DNA of 64,000 nt from Hyaloperonospora brassicae (taxonomy: Eukaryota; Oomycota; Peronosporomycetes; Peronosporales; Peronosporaceae): contig CANTFL010001286.1 in the NCBI GenBank assembly GCA_947650285.1, positions 1 to 64,000 of the forward strand. The letters are read 5' to 3'. Both the position numbers and the translations under genes were made by a program. The notes under the pieces were generated by a model. It worked only from the letters and a program-made list of their open reading frames with translations. It was not told the DNA's origin and made no database searches. Below are positions 33,001 through 43,000 of the stretch, in pieces; position 1 is the first letter of the stretch, and each line of letters opens with the position of its first letter.

Positions 33001-33833
33001 TCAAGGACGGCCGTGTGAACTTAATGTTCCGAATTGTTCTGGTGGTCGTGCTCCAAGTGACTTTTGCACTTTTCACTTCCGGCGCATTGCTGTACCGCGT
33101 CCTCGTGCAGCCGACGCCCAGCCAGGCTGGCGCACAGACATCCAAGTGGGCAATCTACTACGGCACCACTACTTTCGTGGGCACCGCGCTGAGTTTGCTC
33201 ACGGTGGATAATCTGCGGCGTAAGACTATTTTCAAGGATGTGCTTCCGTTCTCGGCAGCGGTATCGGTCGCATGTGGTGCTTTGGGACTGGCAGATCATG
33301 AGGGGGGTAGCACCGTGACGCAGATCTTGGTATGCGTGGCTTTTGTTAGCGGGACCTTGAGTCTTACGTGCGGCACGTGGCTCACTGCGATCGAGGTGTT
33401 TCCGCCGTACCAGAACGGACGCTACATCACCATGTCCTTTGTTGTGTACTACGCCGTGCAGGCGGCGATCTACGTCGCTGAGCCGTCTTTTGCCATCAGC
33501 CACTTCGTCTTCGCCGGACTGTGTCTACTGCTCACGGTCTTCATGTTCCTCGTGTGCGCCAGTTCCAAGTACGGCGCTATTGAGCTCAAGAGCGAGAAGA
33601 AGAAGCGCAAAGACGCCGAGGCCACGCGCAACGCGCCGTCGTACATGGCCCGCGTCTCCCGCTCGCAGAATTTCCTTCGGTCGCGCTCGCAGGTGCAGCG
33701 CTCGTCGTCGCGCTACTCGGCCGTGGATCAGACACCTCACGAAGGCAGCTACTCGACTATGGATTCGCCCGTGGGTTTGAAAGCTGCAAAGGCAGTGGCC
33801 GCCGCGCACCCGACGGCTCGCAAGAATGTGTAG
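27021..33833 (+). CDS. 1,3-beta-glucan (callose-type) synthase fused to a sugar-transporter-like domain
   Basis: 2,270 residues, intronless. The cytosolic N-terminus is Pro/Gln/Arg-rich. An FKS1 domain-1 block follows (about 134-243; LFLLIWGESANLRFMPECLC), then membrane spans, a large cytosolic catalytic region with RRMSFFLNSLHMKIP (about 850) and the glucan synthase core LSEDVFAGYN ... CGKGRDVTLSQINAFEAKL (about 1,208-1,245), and many spans (about 1,283-1,726). From about 1,740 to 2,184 comes a further membrane module resembling MFS sugar transporters (GLAHVIGRRW as the DRxGRR-like loop, PESHYWEYRRK as the PES..R-like motif). The last 85 residues are basic and Ser-rich. Family knowledge: the enzyme polymerises UDP-glucose into 1,3-beta-glucan at the plasma membrane for the cell wall. 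The first ATG is at 27,021; the frame is open from 27,003 without an earlier ATG. Confidence 0.93.
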   Translation: MKKDKSGSLQPQPPQPPPRRRAASNYQTVEDVAARRGAAAGHVPVAAKQSPASRSGAFELLQAKFGFQDGNVRNQKEHFEVWLLNYESRLLAGPVTPQDTAAAVAAIHAKFFRNYVKWCEFLRTQPFQLDTAPYPDAAERQIALFLLIWGESANLRFMPECLCFVYHKMAAKLDGLEHLPNAAEGTFLCRIVRPLYAVVAKMRDKTLKKNGAAVDHQHVTNYDDVNEFFWTETCLCFDEFSVAEAVNQPNFKTFKERRSFCNPMLAFFRIYFFLAVMLHVLVVIAYVAYRSDPDDTAGVEFYANFFTPDIDDIRNHAFYSILMTVSGMLALKVVLDVWLDCTRIFSCVLYAVSVFVRLVWHTVFFGLFTAVNAAPYSTLIGSSDLITTAPMLIAVYMAPILVVSIVQMFFRRVIWKSTILNSLDGTREQYIGREMGQSWGDFLGYGTFWTVIFVCKFLFNLQLMVKPLIGPSVEIYSVDISAAQAENGLIESNHNIAFLAAMWTPVVLVYIYDSQIWLAIAQAIVGAWIGFRLKIGHSARIKEFVTRLHEAPALFDAKVVSAAARGQLAINNNPLSSSSIAPDANSRLRFAVVWNEIVSSFRLSDLLDDRETAILHYQISDTGAVEEPVFLIAGEAQAAADIAARAKTKRMSDAQLFAELKRAGVLGCANNCIDVLFQILRQLLGPQDSELIGLFRQILTGGKVSGVVDLTHVGLVRENVVDLLASILDLPEPTVVPSGSTFDLPHEQALVIVQRLDALLKSIELMLEQEPMAEKLRKSAFAQVTPDLTYQKEQLVSIFTDRISQRDSNSPARTTSPGSNESVVSLSTRLFFLLTLDAADALPRCHEAQRRMSFFLNSLHMKIPTIDSIAAMKSFSVVTPYYNETVLFSIDELNERVDSNPLFRKVEQKGRDLSILKYLITFHDDEWGNFLERVGVASMDEALAETPTQVRLWASMRGQTLARTVHGMMMYEDALKMLRWLEIGSDENISHLEKIKHMDRIAGLKFSYVTSCQIYADQLAAGDSRAADIDLLMRKYPNWRVSYVDTIRDPSGNNTEPRFDCVLVKSDGDEIVEVYRYELPGNPMVGEGKPENQNIALPFTRGEYVQTIDMNQEHYFEEALKIPNFLATATANGQDVTIIGMKEHIFTGRASSLAHFMTLQELVFVSLTQRVLANPLQSRMHYGHPDVFEKSFIMSNGGVSKASKGINLSEDVFAGYNVALRGEKVTHQEFMQCGKGRDVTLSQINAFEAKLSNGSAESSLSRESHRMGAGMDFFRLNSMFYGHMGFYICNALVVLCVFAYAYGKVYIVLHQEIEESAIITTNYLDDLAEVMNTQFIFQFGMLMTIPLIATLFVEYGWHQAVVNFVELVVTLGPVFYIFETGTKSHFYDIAIMRGGSKYRGTGRGFAIVRETMVNFYKEYAASHYRKAVELVGLMIIFGIFGNFNIGTNVLSEYCATADFDCDAKPDLIPSNITLLDSYSSKGQDYGIASFAVWLLGTCWLLAPFLFNTDGLDFSKTRVDVTYWLSWLMSVKEENDDERVLLNNISGNQLGSTDTWNDFYDYEANLMYPVGPMSRFVYAIRELRHPLVMYYIFIYSFNLSDIGMLLAGVGAIAVLLWIGGFCIGMCLRNKARVPRAILYVLMVVLVALSPFIVGSTQDWDGIQCFSVTVSMFAGLFSLLHYLQLMHGLFGLPVAKWGLVRELAFLFDVVVGLFLALPLLVLSAFPFMKTIQTRMMYNGGFSRALGSGSEFAASLSVVVGGLGGFAYGWLTCLIFSLGYVNSSSDNFVNQSFVYYNNETLGRALDLGLIKVYAAVAGAAGVLLSGGLAHVIGRRWTIEVSCAVVFAGCALVWLESSSMALIGICLASAGIAMLSLVCPLYNFEICMQGWKGKGVLLFLTCAALGYMIESVLTNNINAKTMSENWNNSPYHDWQWQFVFGAIPIVLLVPCAFFLPESHYWEYRRKTDSKAAEAALVRLRQRHDVLEEVSEMKDSFVVKDGRVNLMFRIVLVVVLQVTFALFTSGALLYRVLVQPTPSQAGAQTSKWAIYYGTTTFVGTALSLLTVDNLRRKTIFKDVLPFSAAVSVACGALGLADHEGGSTVTQILVCVAFVSGTLSLTCGTWLTAIEVFPPYQNGRYITMSFVVYYAVQAAIYVAEPSFAISHFVFAGLCLLLTVFMFLVCASSKYGAIELKSEKKKRKDAEATRNAPSYMARVSRSQNFLRSRSQVQRSSSRYSAVDQTPHEGSYSTMDSPVGLKAAKAVAAAHPTARKNV

Positions 33834-34032
33834 AAACCGCTTCTAGCCGCCGCTTCTCGCCCAGCATAGTGAGGGGAGCGTTAACAAAACAGATGGTGTC
33901 CGAAAGGCAAGTTGAAGCGCGTACGTTTGTTGTTCTTATTGGCTACTTGCACTGCAAATGCCGTCGTTACTGACCCAATGGCTCGATAGCTGCTCAAATC
34001 TTTCTGGGAAATACTGATAGAAAGAAAAACCA
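33834..34032 (+). promoter_or_regulatory. Short promoter region of the HECT ligase gene
   Basis: Only 199 bp separate the two large + strand genes. At 33,992-34,005 the sequence gctcaaatctttct partly resembles the oomycete initiator (GCTCATTYY...), 28 bp upstream of the ATG at 34,033. The match is imperfect and is offered only as a candidate start-site element. Confidence 0.25.
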
Positions 34033-37000
34033 ATGGATGAAGAAGAGCTCGAGCCCACGCTCGTAGGCGATGCTGTGGAAAGCTTCATCGCTGCAGCGGG
34101 TGCTCTGGGAGCAGGTCCCTCTGTGCCTGTCGACCACACTGCGCACTCAGGAGCTCCACAAGCCGAAGCAGATGTCTGGGGCACTCGCGACGACGAAGAC
34201 GGGTGGATGCCTAAGCCTGCGCGGCTTCACTCGGGCAGGACGCAGTGCTGCGCCGTGTGCGCTGCCCCTTTGCAGTACACGTCAGCCACCAGTTGGGATG
34301 AGTATCTGCAGAGCGAGGAGCATCTTGACCAGCTGCAGGCCAATGTGCTGCAGGACGCTTTCATCTCGTCCATAATTTGTGGCGAGACCACAGCGGGCGA
34401 TTTGCCGACAGAGCATAGAATGCACAAGAGCAGAAAGCTCAAGTGCAGACAAAGCGTGACAGATTACATGAACATGACGAGTGCGGGGGTTATGGACGCG
34501 TCCGGGATGGAGAAAGGCTCTGTTCGGACATTGGAGGAGATGCTCGTTGAGGCCCTACCCACGCCAGTATATACGCACGTGCTGGAGAGACGACTCGCTG
34601 TGATTTCGCACAGTGTCAAAGTTGCCCGTGAGCTCATGAGTCGTGACAAAGCGAAGAAGATGTCGCGCCCGGCGGAAAAAGCGCCAGGCAACGAAGAGTT
34701 GCACCATTTGGCCATCCATACGTTGTCCGCGTTGTTGGGAGCTTTTGATTACAAGAACCCGCAAGCCTTGCGACCGTTTAAGGAACTGTCGCAGCTCTTG
34801 ACATACTTCCCCGTGCTTTCGTTGTACACGTTCTGGAGTCCAATGAAGAAACCACCAGAAACAGTGTTGACGCTGGGCAAGGAAGCGGTAAGCGCGTCGT
34901 CAGAGACAGTAGGTTCTGAAGCGCATGAAGCACATTGTGCAGTGAACGGGGTGGACAATACATACTGGCAGTCGCAATCGAATCCAGGAACTGTGTACTT
35001 TGGGCTGAGGACGACCGAGTTGGCGAAAGCGACTTCGATCTCTATTCACTGGCACATGAAGTGCGTCCCTCAAACCGTTGGTCTTCAGTATCGTCTTGAG
35101 GGTAGTGATCATTTTGTTCAAATAGTAAAGGATCGAACGGTCTCGCTGCCCGGACCTACGGTGATTGAAACATGTGTTCCAGTGTGCTGTCGGGAAGCTC
35201 GAATTGTCATGGCGGGTGCTTCGCCAGTGAATGGTAGTGGTACATACGCGATTGAGCACTTGCGACTTACCAAGTCTGCGCCCAGCTCTCTATTTGCAGA
35301 TCCCATCGTAACAATAAATGCCATTGCCGATTGGCTTCTCGGTACATTAAGTACTGCCAATGAAGTCATGATTGCTGAAGCTTTGGAGGCACTAAGAGCA
35401 TGGGCTTTATCGACAGCGTCACTGAATGTCACATTGCTGTTTGCCGATATGCTACTGGAACTTCATGCCGACGAAAAGAAACTTCTTAGGTCTCAGGTTG
35501 TAGCGCTTGCGTCAGAACAAGGACACCTCTTGCTGAACGGAATCAACGCATATCATCACGACAGGTCGCAGCGGGAGACGCACGGCGAAGCAAAGGTTGA
35601 CCACGATGAAGTTTGCAACGTCGACGCCGTTTTTGAGTCATCTAGTAGCTCTGCCGGCGTAGCTATCGAGCAGGATGGTCTTGTTGTCAGAACCCGAGAA
35701 ACGAGATACCAATATGCAGCTGTGAATTGCGGAATAACTACTGGCAAGGCGTCGTGGAGGTTTCGTCTTGATGCTGACACACAGGACGACGAAATGACTT
35801 GCTTTGGAGCTGCCATTCTTCCTGTGACCGTGAACGGATATGATTCGTCACCCAGTTTATGGATGTTACGAGGGTATAACGGCAATCTGTATGCTCGTGG
35901 GCACAAGCTAAGCCAAACGATTGGTAAAGTACACCCTGGCGATATTGTTCAAGTCGATGTCGACATGAGTGAAGGTACGCTAGCGTACAAAATTAATAGT
36001 ACCGACTATGGCGTCGTCTTCAACGATCTTGCTGGACACGAAATACACCCTGCTGTCTCATTTTACGGCTCGGGAAAAGTAGTGACGTTGTTAGAAGTTA
36101 CAAAGTGGGACTACCCTAGCGACTTAGCTAACGCGAATCTGGTGTTTTTATCGAACATACGAGAATACCATTTTTCTGTTGGGTACGGAACGTTGGGGAA
36201 GAGCAATCAGCTGGGATGTGCTGATAATGGGGATACGAGTGCGTCTCCGGACAACGACACACCGACTTCGAGAAGCACTTTGATTTCCATCAACGGCGAG
36301 GATAAGCAGCACTGTTTGTCGACATGCCCGCTTTCGCATGACGATGCCTACGTTATCTACGACTTGTCCGAAGCTTATCATACGGTCAGCGGTGCGGTTG
36401 CTGTAAACGACGTTATGCACGATGAAGATGACCATGATAATGGGGTTGCTTTGGTGTACAGGATCTTTGGTGACGCCAAGTTGCTGTGGCAGTCAAAGCC
36501 GGTGTCTACAATGTTCCGCATGGAGCGTTTTGAAGTTAGTGTGAGAAACGTACGCATGCTGGAGATGAGGGTGTCTTGTCAAGGTTCTGATCACCACGCA
36601 CACGCCATCTGGGTTGACCCTTGTTTGCATCCCGTCGAAGAGTGGGCTTGCTCAAAGTGCAATTTCGTTAACCTCGGATCAGCAAATGCATGCGCGATTT
36701 GCACGACTGGACATCGCAACCAAGGCTTGAAAGTAGTGGATTCTCCCACGATCGAAGAGGCGTCAAAAAAGTCAATGCCACATGCATTTGTTGAGGGTGG
36801 GCATACCGCCCATGATTCGGAATCGCTCTGTGAGCTTGGCACCACAATAATTGGGCAAATCTACAACTTGTATGAGCATGGCTCGAATTGTACTGCTACT
36901 GTGAAGCCTTCCATCCAATTTGAGGAGCCGTTTTGCCGCCAACCGAGCAAGGACGTGTTTTCCCTGTTGTTGGCTATGCTCCGACGATATCATGGGAGCT

Positions 37001-40000
37001 TCATTCGTTGCGGGGTCGATGCACGCTCGAGCGGCAACGCAAAGCGTATGCATGATGGTTGTGTATATATTTTGGGAATAATCTGTGCCAACTTGGAGAG
37101 TATCACATGCTACGATGTGAACGATCCTGCTGTAGAACTAGGCCTGTCAATAGACTTACTTATTGGCCTGCGAGACGAGCTGGAGGTACTGACACGACTT
37201 CGCGAAGCACCTCAAACTTTGACTGATGATATCGAAAAGGCCGCCGCTCAGACTATCGTGACAGGCTTACCCGTTTTGTATCCTTCCGCGACCGGGAAGC
37301 TGGAATTGCTGCTTCAACTGTTGCGACTGTATGTTTCACGCGCAATGGACGTTACTCCAGCGTGTTATTTTGTCCTGACGTCAGTGATGGAGTTGCTTGC
37401 CACTCCTGGTCCGGATGGAATATTGACGCTGATGCCATTTGTGGCGGCTGAAGAAGCTAAGCGCAAAGGATCGAGCGTTGACGAGGTCGACAAAGCGGCA
37501 TGGGTATCAGCCGTGACGGAAACAATTAAGATCCTTATGCAAATTGCGGTAAACGCGCAAGAGCGAGAATTTGCAGCTGACACGTACCCGAGCTCAATCG
37601 AAGCAGATGTAAGTCGTGACAGACTACCCGATATCGCGATTCACCTTATGAAGACTTACCAGCTTTACTTACTTTCGGAAGCTGTTGGACTGACGAAGGA
37701 CACTACAATCGAGAGAACTTTTGACAACATTGGGGACGCGAACGAATCAAAAGCAGCGTTCCAGCGAAGGCTGCAAGTCCAGGAAGCAAGCATCCAGTTT
37801 GGACTTCTTTCATTGAGCGCATATACTGATCTAATTAGCAGCATTGTTTCCCTTCAGGCAGAAGAGTCATTTATTCTCCCCCGCGCGGCGGCGCTTTGTC
37901 GAGCCAGTGTTCGTTCGTTCAACATCCCTTTGCTATCGGATATGCTACCATGGTTTGTAGCGTGTTTGTGCCTGATGCGGCGCCAAACTTGGTTTGCCCG
38001 ACAGATACTCCCGGCAGTGGTACGACTTCTCGAAGTGCTGGATCACTTTTGTTCGGAATCGCAGGCTGTGGCGAAGTCGGCGCATCGATTTCAAGAGCTG
38101 GAAATCTATAAAAAGGCTCGACTCATTGAAGCACAAGAAACCGAGCGCGCCATTGCGCTAGAGAAAGACCTTAGTTGCCGGTCTCATAATTCTAAACGAC
38201 TTTACAATGTGTTTCGCCAGCTCTATACCGGCGAGAAGGACCATTTCGAAGGCCAGATTGGGTTTCAGTTTGAAGCAGTAAGCTTCTTTACAATTGTCGC
38301 GCTGGGACGCTCTGTCAATCCGATTCGACATGGCGGGAGGCTAATACGTGATCACACAATTCGATTATGGGAGGATGAATCGCAAGCTCTGGTCGCTCAA
38401 GTCACGATCGGTGGAAATTCCAAAAAGGACGCTTGCGGGTATGTGTTCGAGATGCTACCGCTTCCTGCTAAACTCACCCAAGGAAAGTTGTACCGATTGA
38501 CAACACAAGAGTTTGCAAATGGCGGAGACCCATGGTACAAACGAGAAAATTTGCTTGATGAAGAGTACGATAAGTCTTTCATCAAGATTTTGCGGGACTG
38601 TTACGCGTCCGGGTCTGCGGGATTCCCTGCGTCCCAAAACATGATTGGTGCTGCGTACGGCGTCCCGACGTTCCTGGTCCAAGATGAAGCCCCCTTAGCC
38701 AGACTCCCGCTGTTTGTGCCTCCACACGGTTGTCTTTCGTTGCGATTCGACCCAAAGAAGAAGCTGAGCTCGGTCTGCATCAGCCACACAGGAACATCCG
38801 TTTATGTGAAAGACGGAAGCACTGACACGTGGCGAACGTGTCTGCTACGGACAGCTTTCCTTCATGGAGTCCACTCTGTTGATTTTTCTCTGAAATGCTT
38901 GCGTGCCGGCGGTACGTCATCTGGGCATGTTTGCATTGGAATTGATTGGCAGCAAGCACACGAAAAGTGCCGTTCTAGCTCGCAGCTTTCGGCATATGAG
39001 ATGTTTGTGGGAAAATCGACGACTAGTGTGGGCTGGATGCCATCCATTGGCTCCGTCTGGATAAGAGGAGCACGGTATGATTACGGGCCTAAGCTTCCAG
39101 TTGCTGTGGGCGATATATTCACGATGATTGTCGACTACGATTTGCAACTGTTGTCATTCGCATACAATGGTAGAAGGTTGGGAGTTGCAGTGGGACCGAA
39201 GGAATTTAAACCGCTGGGAGCAACAATGGAGGAGCTCCCTAAAATGGTTTTTGCTGGCGTATCGCTGTACAGTACCCAAGATCTTGTACAATTGTGTCCG
39301 TCGGGAATCGTGGAGTCAAGTCTTCAAGTTCACTGGCTTTTTGACTTGCACAATTCTTTGGCTTCTCTAGCTGGCCGTATCGCCGGCAGCCTTATCGCTG
39401 GGCACCCGATTTATGAGACGGAAGAAGAATTACTACCTTGGCTGCAGTCTTCGTTACTTAGTGGAGGCATTGCTAAGTCTGACGCTGGGCAGCATCAGTC
39501 ATGCAAGAACGAATCGTTGCTTTGGAGCGATGCACTTCAGGCCGAGTGTGCTCGCTACTTGGTGAAGGGCCACACTTCTGAATCAGGGGTCTTGACGAGC
39601 TTGTCGCCGAGCACGCTGTCAAATGTACAAAGAAACTCAGTGTTAGACAATCTTGGTTCAGGAGGACGATCACAGGCTAGTGAAGTCGAGCGCAACTCTC
39701 TGTTTTGGGAGGAATGGACGGCGGATATGACAGATCATGGAAGCGTGCAACTTATTATGTCATGGCTAGAAAAGCATTATCCGGATAGTACTTTATTGAG
39801 CCGACTTGGACGATTTCCATCATGCGAACGATGGATGTGTGCCGCATTGATAATGCATGCACCAGCTCATGTTCTTCAAGAAGTGCAAGCAATTGCTGTG
39901 GGCGCGAGGGCAAGTGAAGATGGCGAAAATATCGGGGCAGACCCATTTGTTGCCTACACGGACTTAGCTCCATCTGATGATCTGATTTGTGTTTGGAAGC

Positions 40001-43000
40001 GGGTCATGATGCTACGCCACCGGTTGATCAAGATTCGACAAGGGTATCGCGCAAGAGAAGCGGACGACTCATCACGAGCTGAACCCGGTTTACCTGAAGA
40101 AAAACCTGGTGAGTTTTCTGCTACACCCGTGGAGCAATCTGACACTTCCTTCTTGCTGAAGCAATTTGGTGGCAAAGTGAATTTAGAGCGAAGCGTGGTG
40201 GCACCGAAGACATTTGATGATCACTTACAACAAATGATCCAGCGAGCAAGGTTTTTGTGTAAACTGGCACCACCCTCAGAGGAAGCAGATCGTCTGAAGG
40301 GGGATTCGCATGTCGCACTGTTCAAGTTGGCAGAGAAGTGGAGCACCCAAACGACGTTTCCGTCATTAAAACCCGTCCTTGAGCGCTGGAAAGTACTTGG
40401 CAAGGCTGACAGGTCCAAATGGTCGGGAATAGTAGACATATTGCGTGCACAACACCGATGGAGAGCTCGACGATCTTCTACTCAGAGTCTTGCGTCTACG
40501 AAAACATCAGGTACTTCGGCACAATCTGTTGCGGGCGACGCCACGATAAGCACGGAAGGCTCTGGTGATCTATCGCGAGCAAAGAAATACCACTATACGA
40601 ACACTTTTTCCGCGATGATGAAAGCGTGTGAACTGTACATTCGTGATGGAACGGGCGCGCCACCCGAAGTTCTTACATTACTGCTTGAGAGACGTCAACG
40701 ACGATCCGATTGTCGACTTTTTGGACTACAAGCGATGAAGAGCATATTGTCGACACTGTCCTTCGACTCGGCCATCCACAATGCTATCATATTTTTGCGC
40801 CCTGCGATGAGAGGTTTTACAGAAAGTGAGAAAGAATCACGAGAGCAGAATGACGGACACGTCATTGCTGAAACGTTTCGGGCTACAGTACGCCATCACT
40901 ATTTGAAAGGACTTGAGGGCTGTAATCGGCAAATCATTGAAAAGGTACAGACTGCATTTCGTGAGCTATACACTTATTTGGCTCAATTGCTGGGGAGTGG
41001 CTCAGGCCACAGCGTGTCCGATCCGCAGTTGAAACAGTCTATACTGTGCGCGTGGTGCTTGGATTTCGAGGCGCAGGATCACCAGTTCTTGCTAGATACA
41101 GGGATGCTGCTTCATTTGCAGGAGATTTTCTCCATCAGTTCCGTACAACGCGAGGTGGTTGAGGAATACGGTAGTATGTCTAGGAATACGATGCTGCCGC
41201 GTGAGTCCTTCGACATATACTCAAGCATAAACTGGCATCCTCTGTCAGAGAAATTTGTTCAGGAAGGACTCGTACGAAGTGGCTACGTGACCAAGCGCGA
41301 TGTACTTCGTCTCTTACGTCGGGCCCCTCGCTATGCATGTCCGGTAGAATGGTGGCAAAAGAACGACCTGGAAAACGACAGTGATGCCATTTCATCTACC
41401 GCACGCCATACTGCTTCCTCGCTTTCGCTACTTTATGCTGACATGCTGGCTAAACTTGAACGGAAGCTCCAAGGACCTTTTCTTAGCGCCTCCACTTCTA
41501 AAGTGCTACAATTCGGAGACAGAAAAGTATCCAAAACTGTACATGGCGGTCAAACGGGTGCATCTCACAAGCCAGACAAAGTAAGTTACGTGGAGATGCC
41601 AGCGTTGGGTGAAGTAAAGGATTTTACAATCGAAATGTGGATATTTCCGACTGAACTGGGCGAGATTCAAGCGTTGCGATGTGACCATGGCGTTCAAACG
41701 GGTAGTGTATATCTGGAACTAATCGGACGGCGCTTGCAGGTTTCGATCCCAGGTAACTTTCCGCGCGAGCAGTTGTTTGAATCGTACCAGTTCGAGACCT
41801 TCGTGTGGACCCATTGCGCGGTCACGTACGACGCAGAGAATCGGCATTTACAGTTTTTTGTGAACGGAGATTTGTCGGAGAAAATGGAGTACGAACGCGT
41901 ATGCAGTAGCGTGACCTTCCGTCCGTCGCGACTGGGATGTTGGATGAATAGTGCCGGTACACATGGAGCAGCTCTTGAAAACGCTTTCTCGCAGCGCGAG
42001 TTCAAGGGATCGATTGCTGAAGTTCGGATATGGAAAACATCGCGCACTAGACAGGACATTCAGCATGATTTTCAGCGTAGTATTCCTCTCGTCAAGCGCT
42101 CAAACGAGGCATTTGTAGTGAAGTCTCGAACGCTGTCCAATGACATGATTGGACTGTGGCATTTGACTGAAGGAGAAGGCATTTACAGCTTCGATCGTTC
42201 GCATGCTCTAGAAGCAACGGCCTGCGATTCTGATCCACGGAGTCACAACTTGACAATCTCGCACTGTCTTTGGGTTTCAAGCCCGAGTAGGTTGCCAGTG
42301 TTCGGTAGTGGCAAAATTGACGATATGTCGGTGAACGAATGGAGCTGGACTGTGATGTGTATTCGGTCCTTTCAGCGAAAGATTCGGTCTTGGCTGACAA
42401 CCCGATTCCACGAATCCGTCCGTATAACGAAACTAGTCTGTGCACACGAGGAGCATAATGCGATGAAAAGATGGAACTCGTCATCTCGGACAGATGTTGA
42501 TAGCGATGTAAAACTGTTCGATGATGACGACGGTACATACACTGATGGATCTACCGGTCATCAGCTCGATACGACGACAAGTAGACTGCTTTCTCAATGG
42601 GCTGCTTGTACTGACGAGCAGATAATTATTCGGAAGCATACACGAAAGTGCGCATGGGTTGTGTTTCGTTTTTTGGCATCGACTGGCATAAGTGGTGCTT
42701 ACGATCGAAGAGAGGAAGAAGCTCGAGCAGTTGCTGCTGCTGCAAAAACGAAGCGAAAGAAGCGACTTCAGAAGTCTGGCGGCCCTGGAAATGTGGCTTC
42801 GTCTGCAGTCAATGGGCTGCTACGTACAGAGATCTCACACGCGTCGCCTTTGGGTGTACCCGATGATAATTCTACTACTAGAACAGCTGAGGTTGCAAGC
42901 GAAGCGGCCAAGTGTGCGGCTACGAACAGGGAATTAGAAGAACCTGTTCTCCAAACCTTGTGGTTTTCCAAAGAGTTTCACAGAAAAGTGTTTGAAGCTC

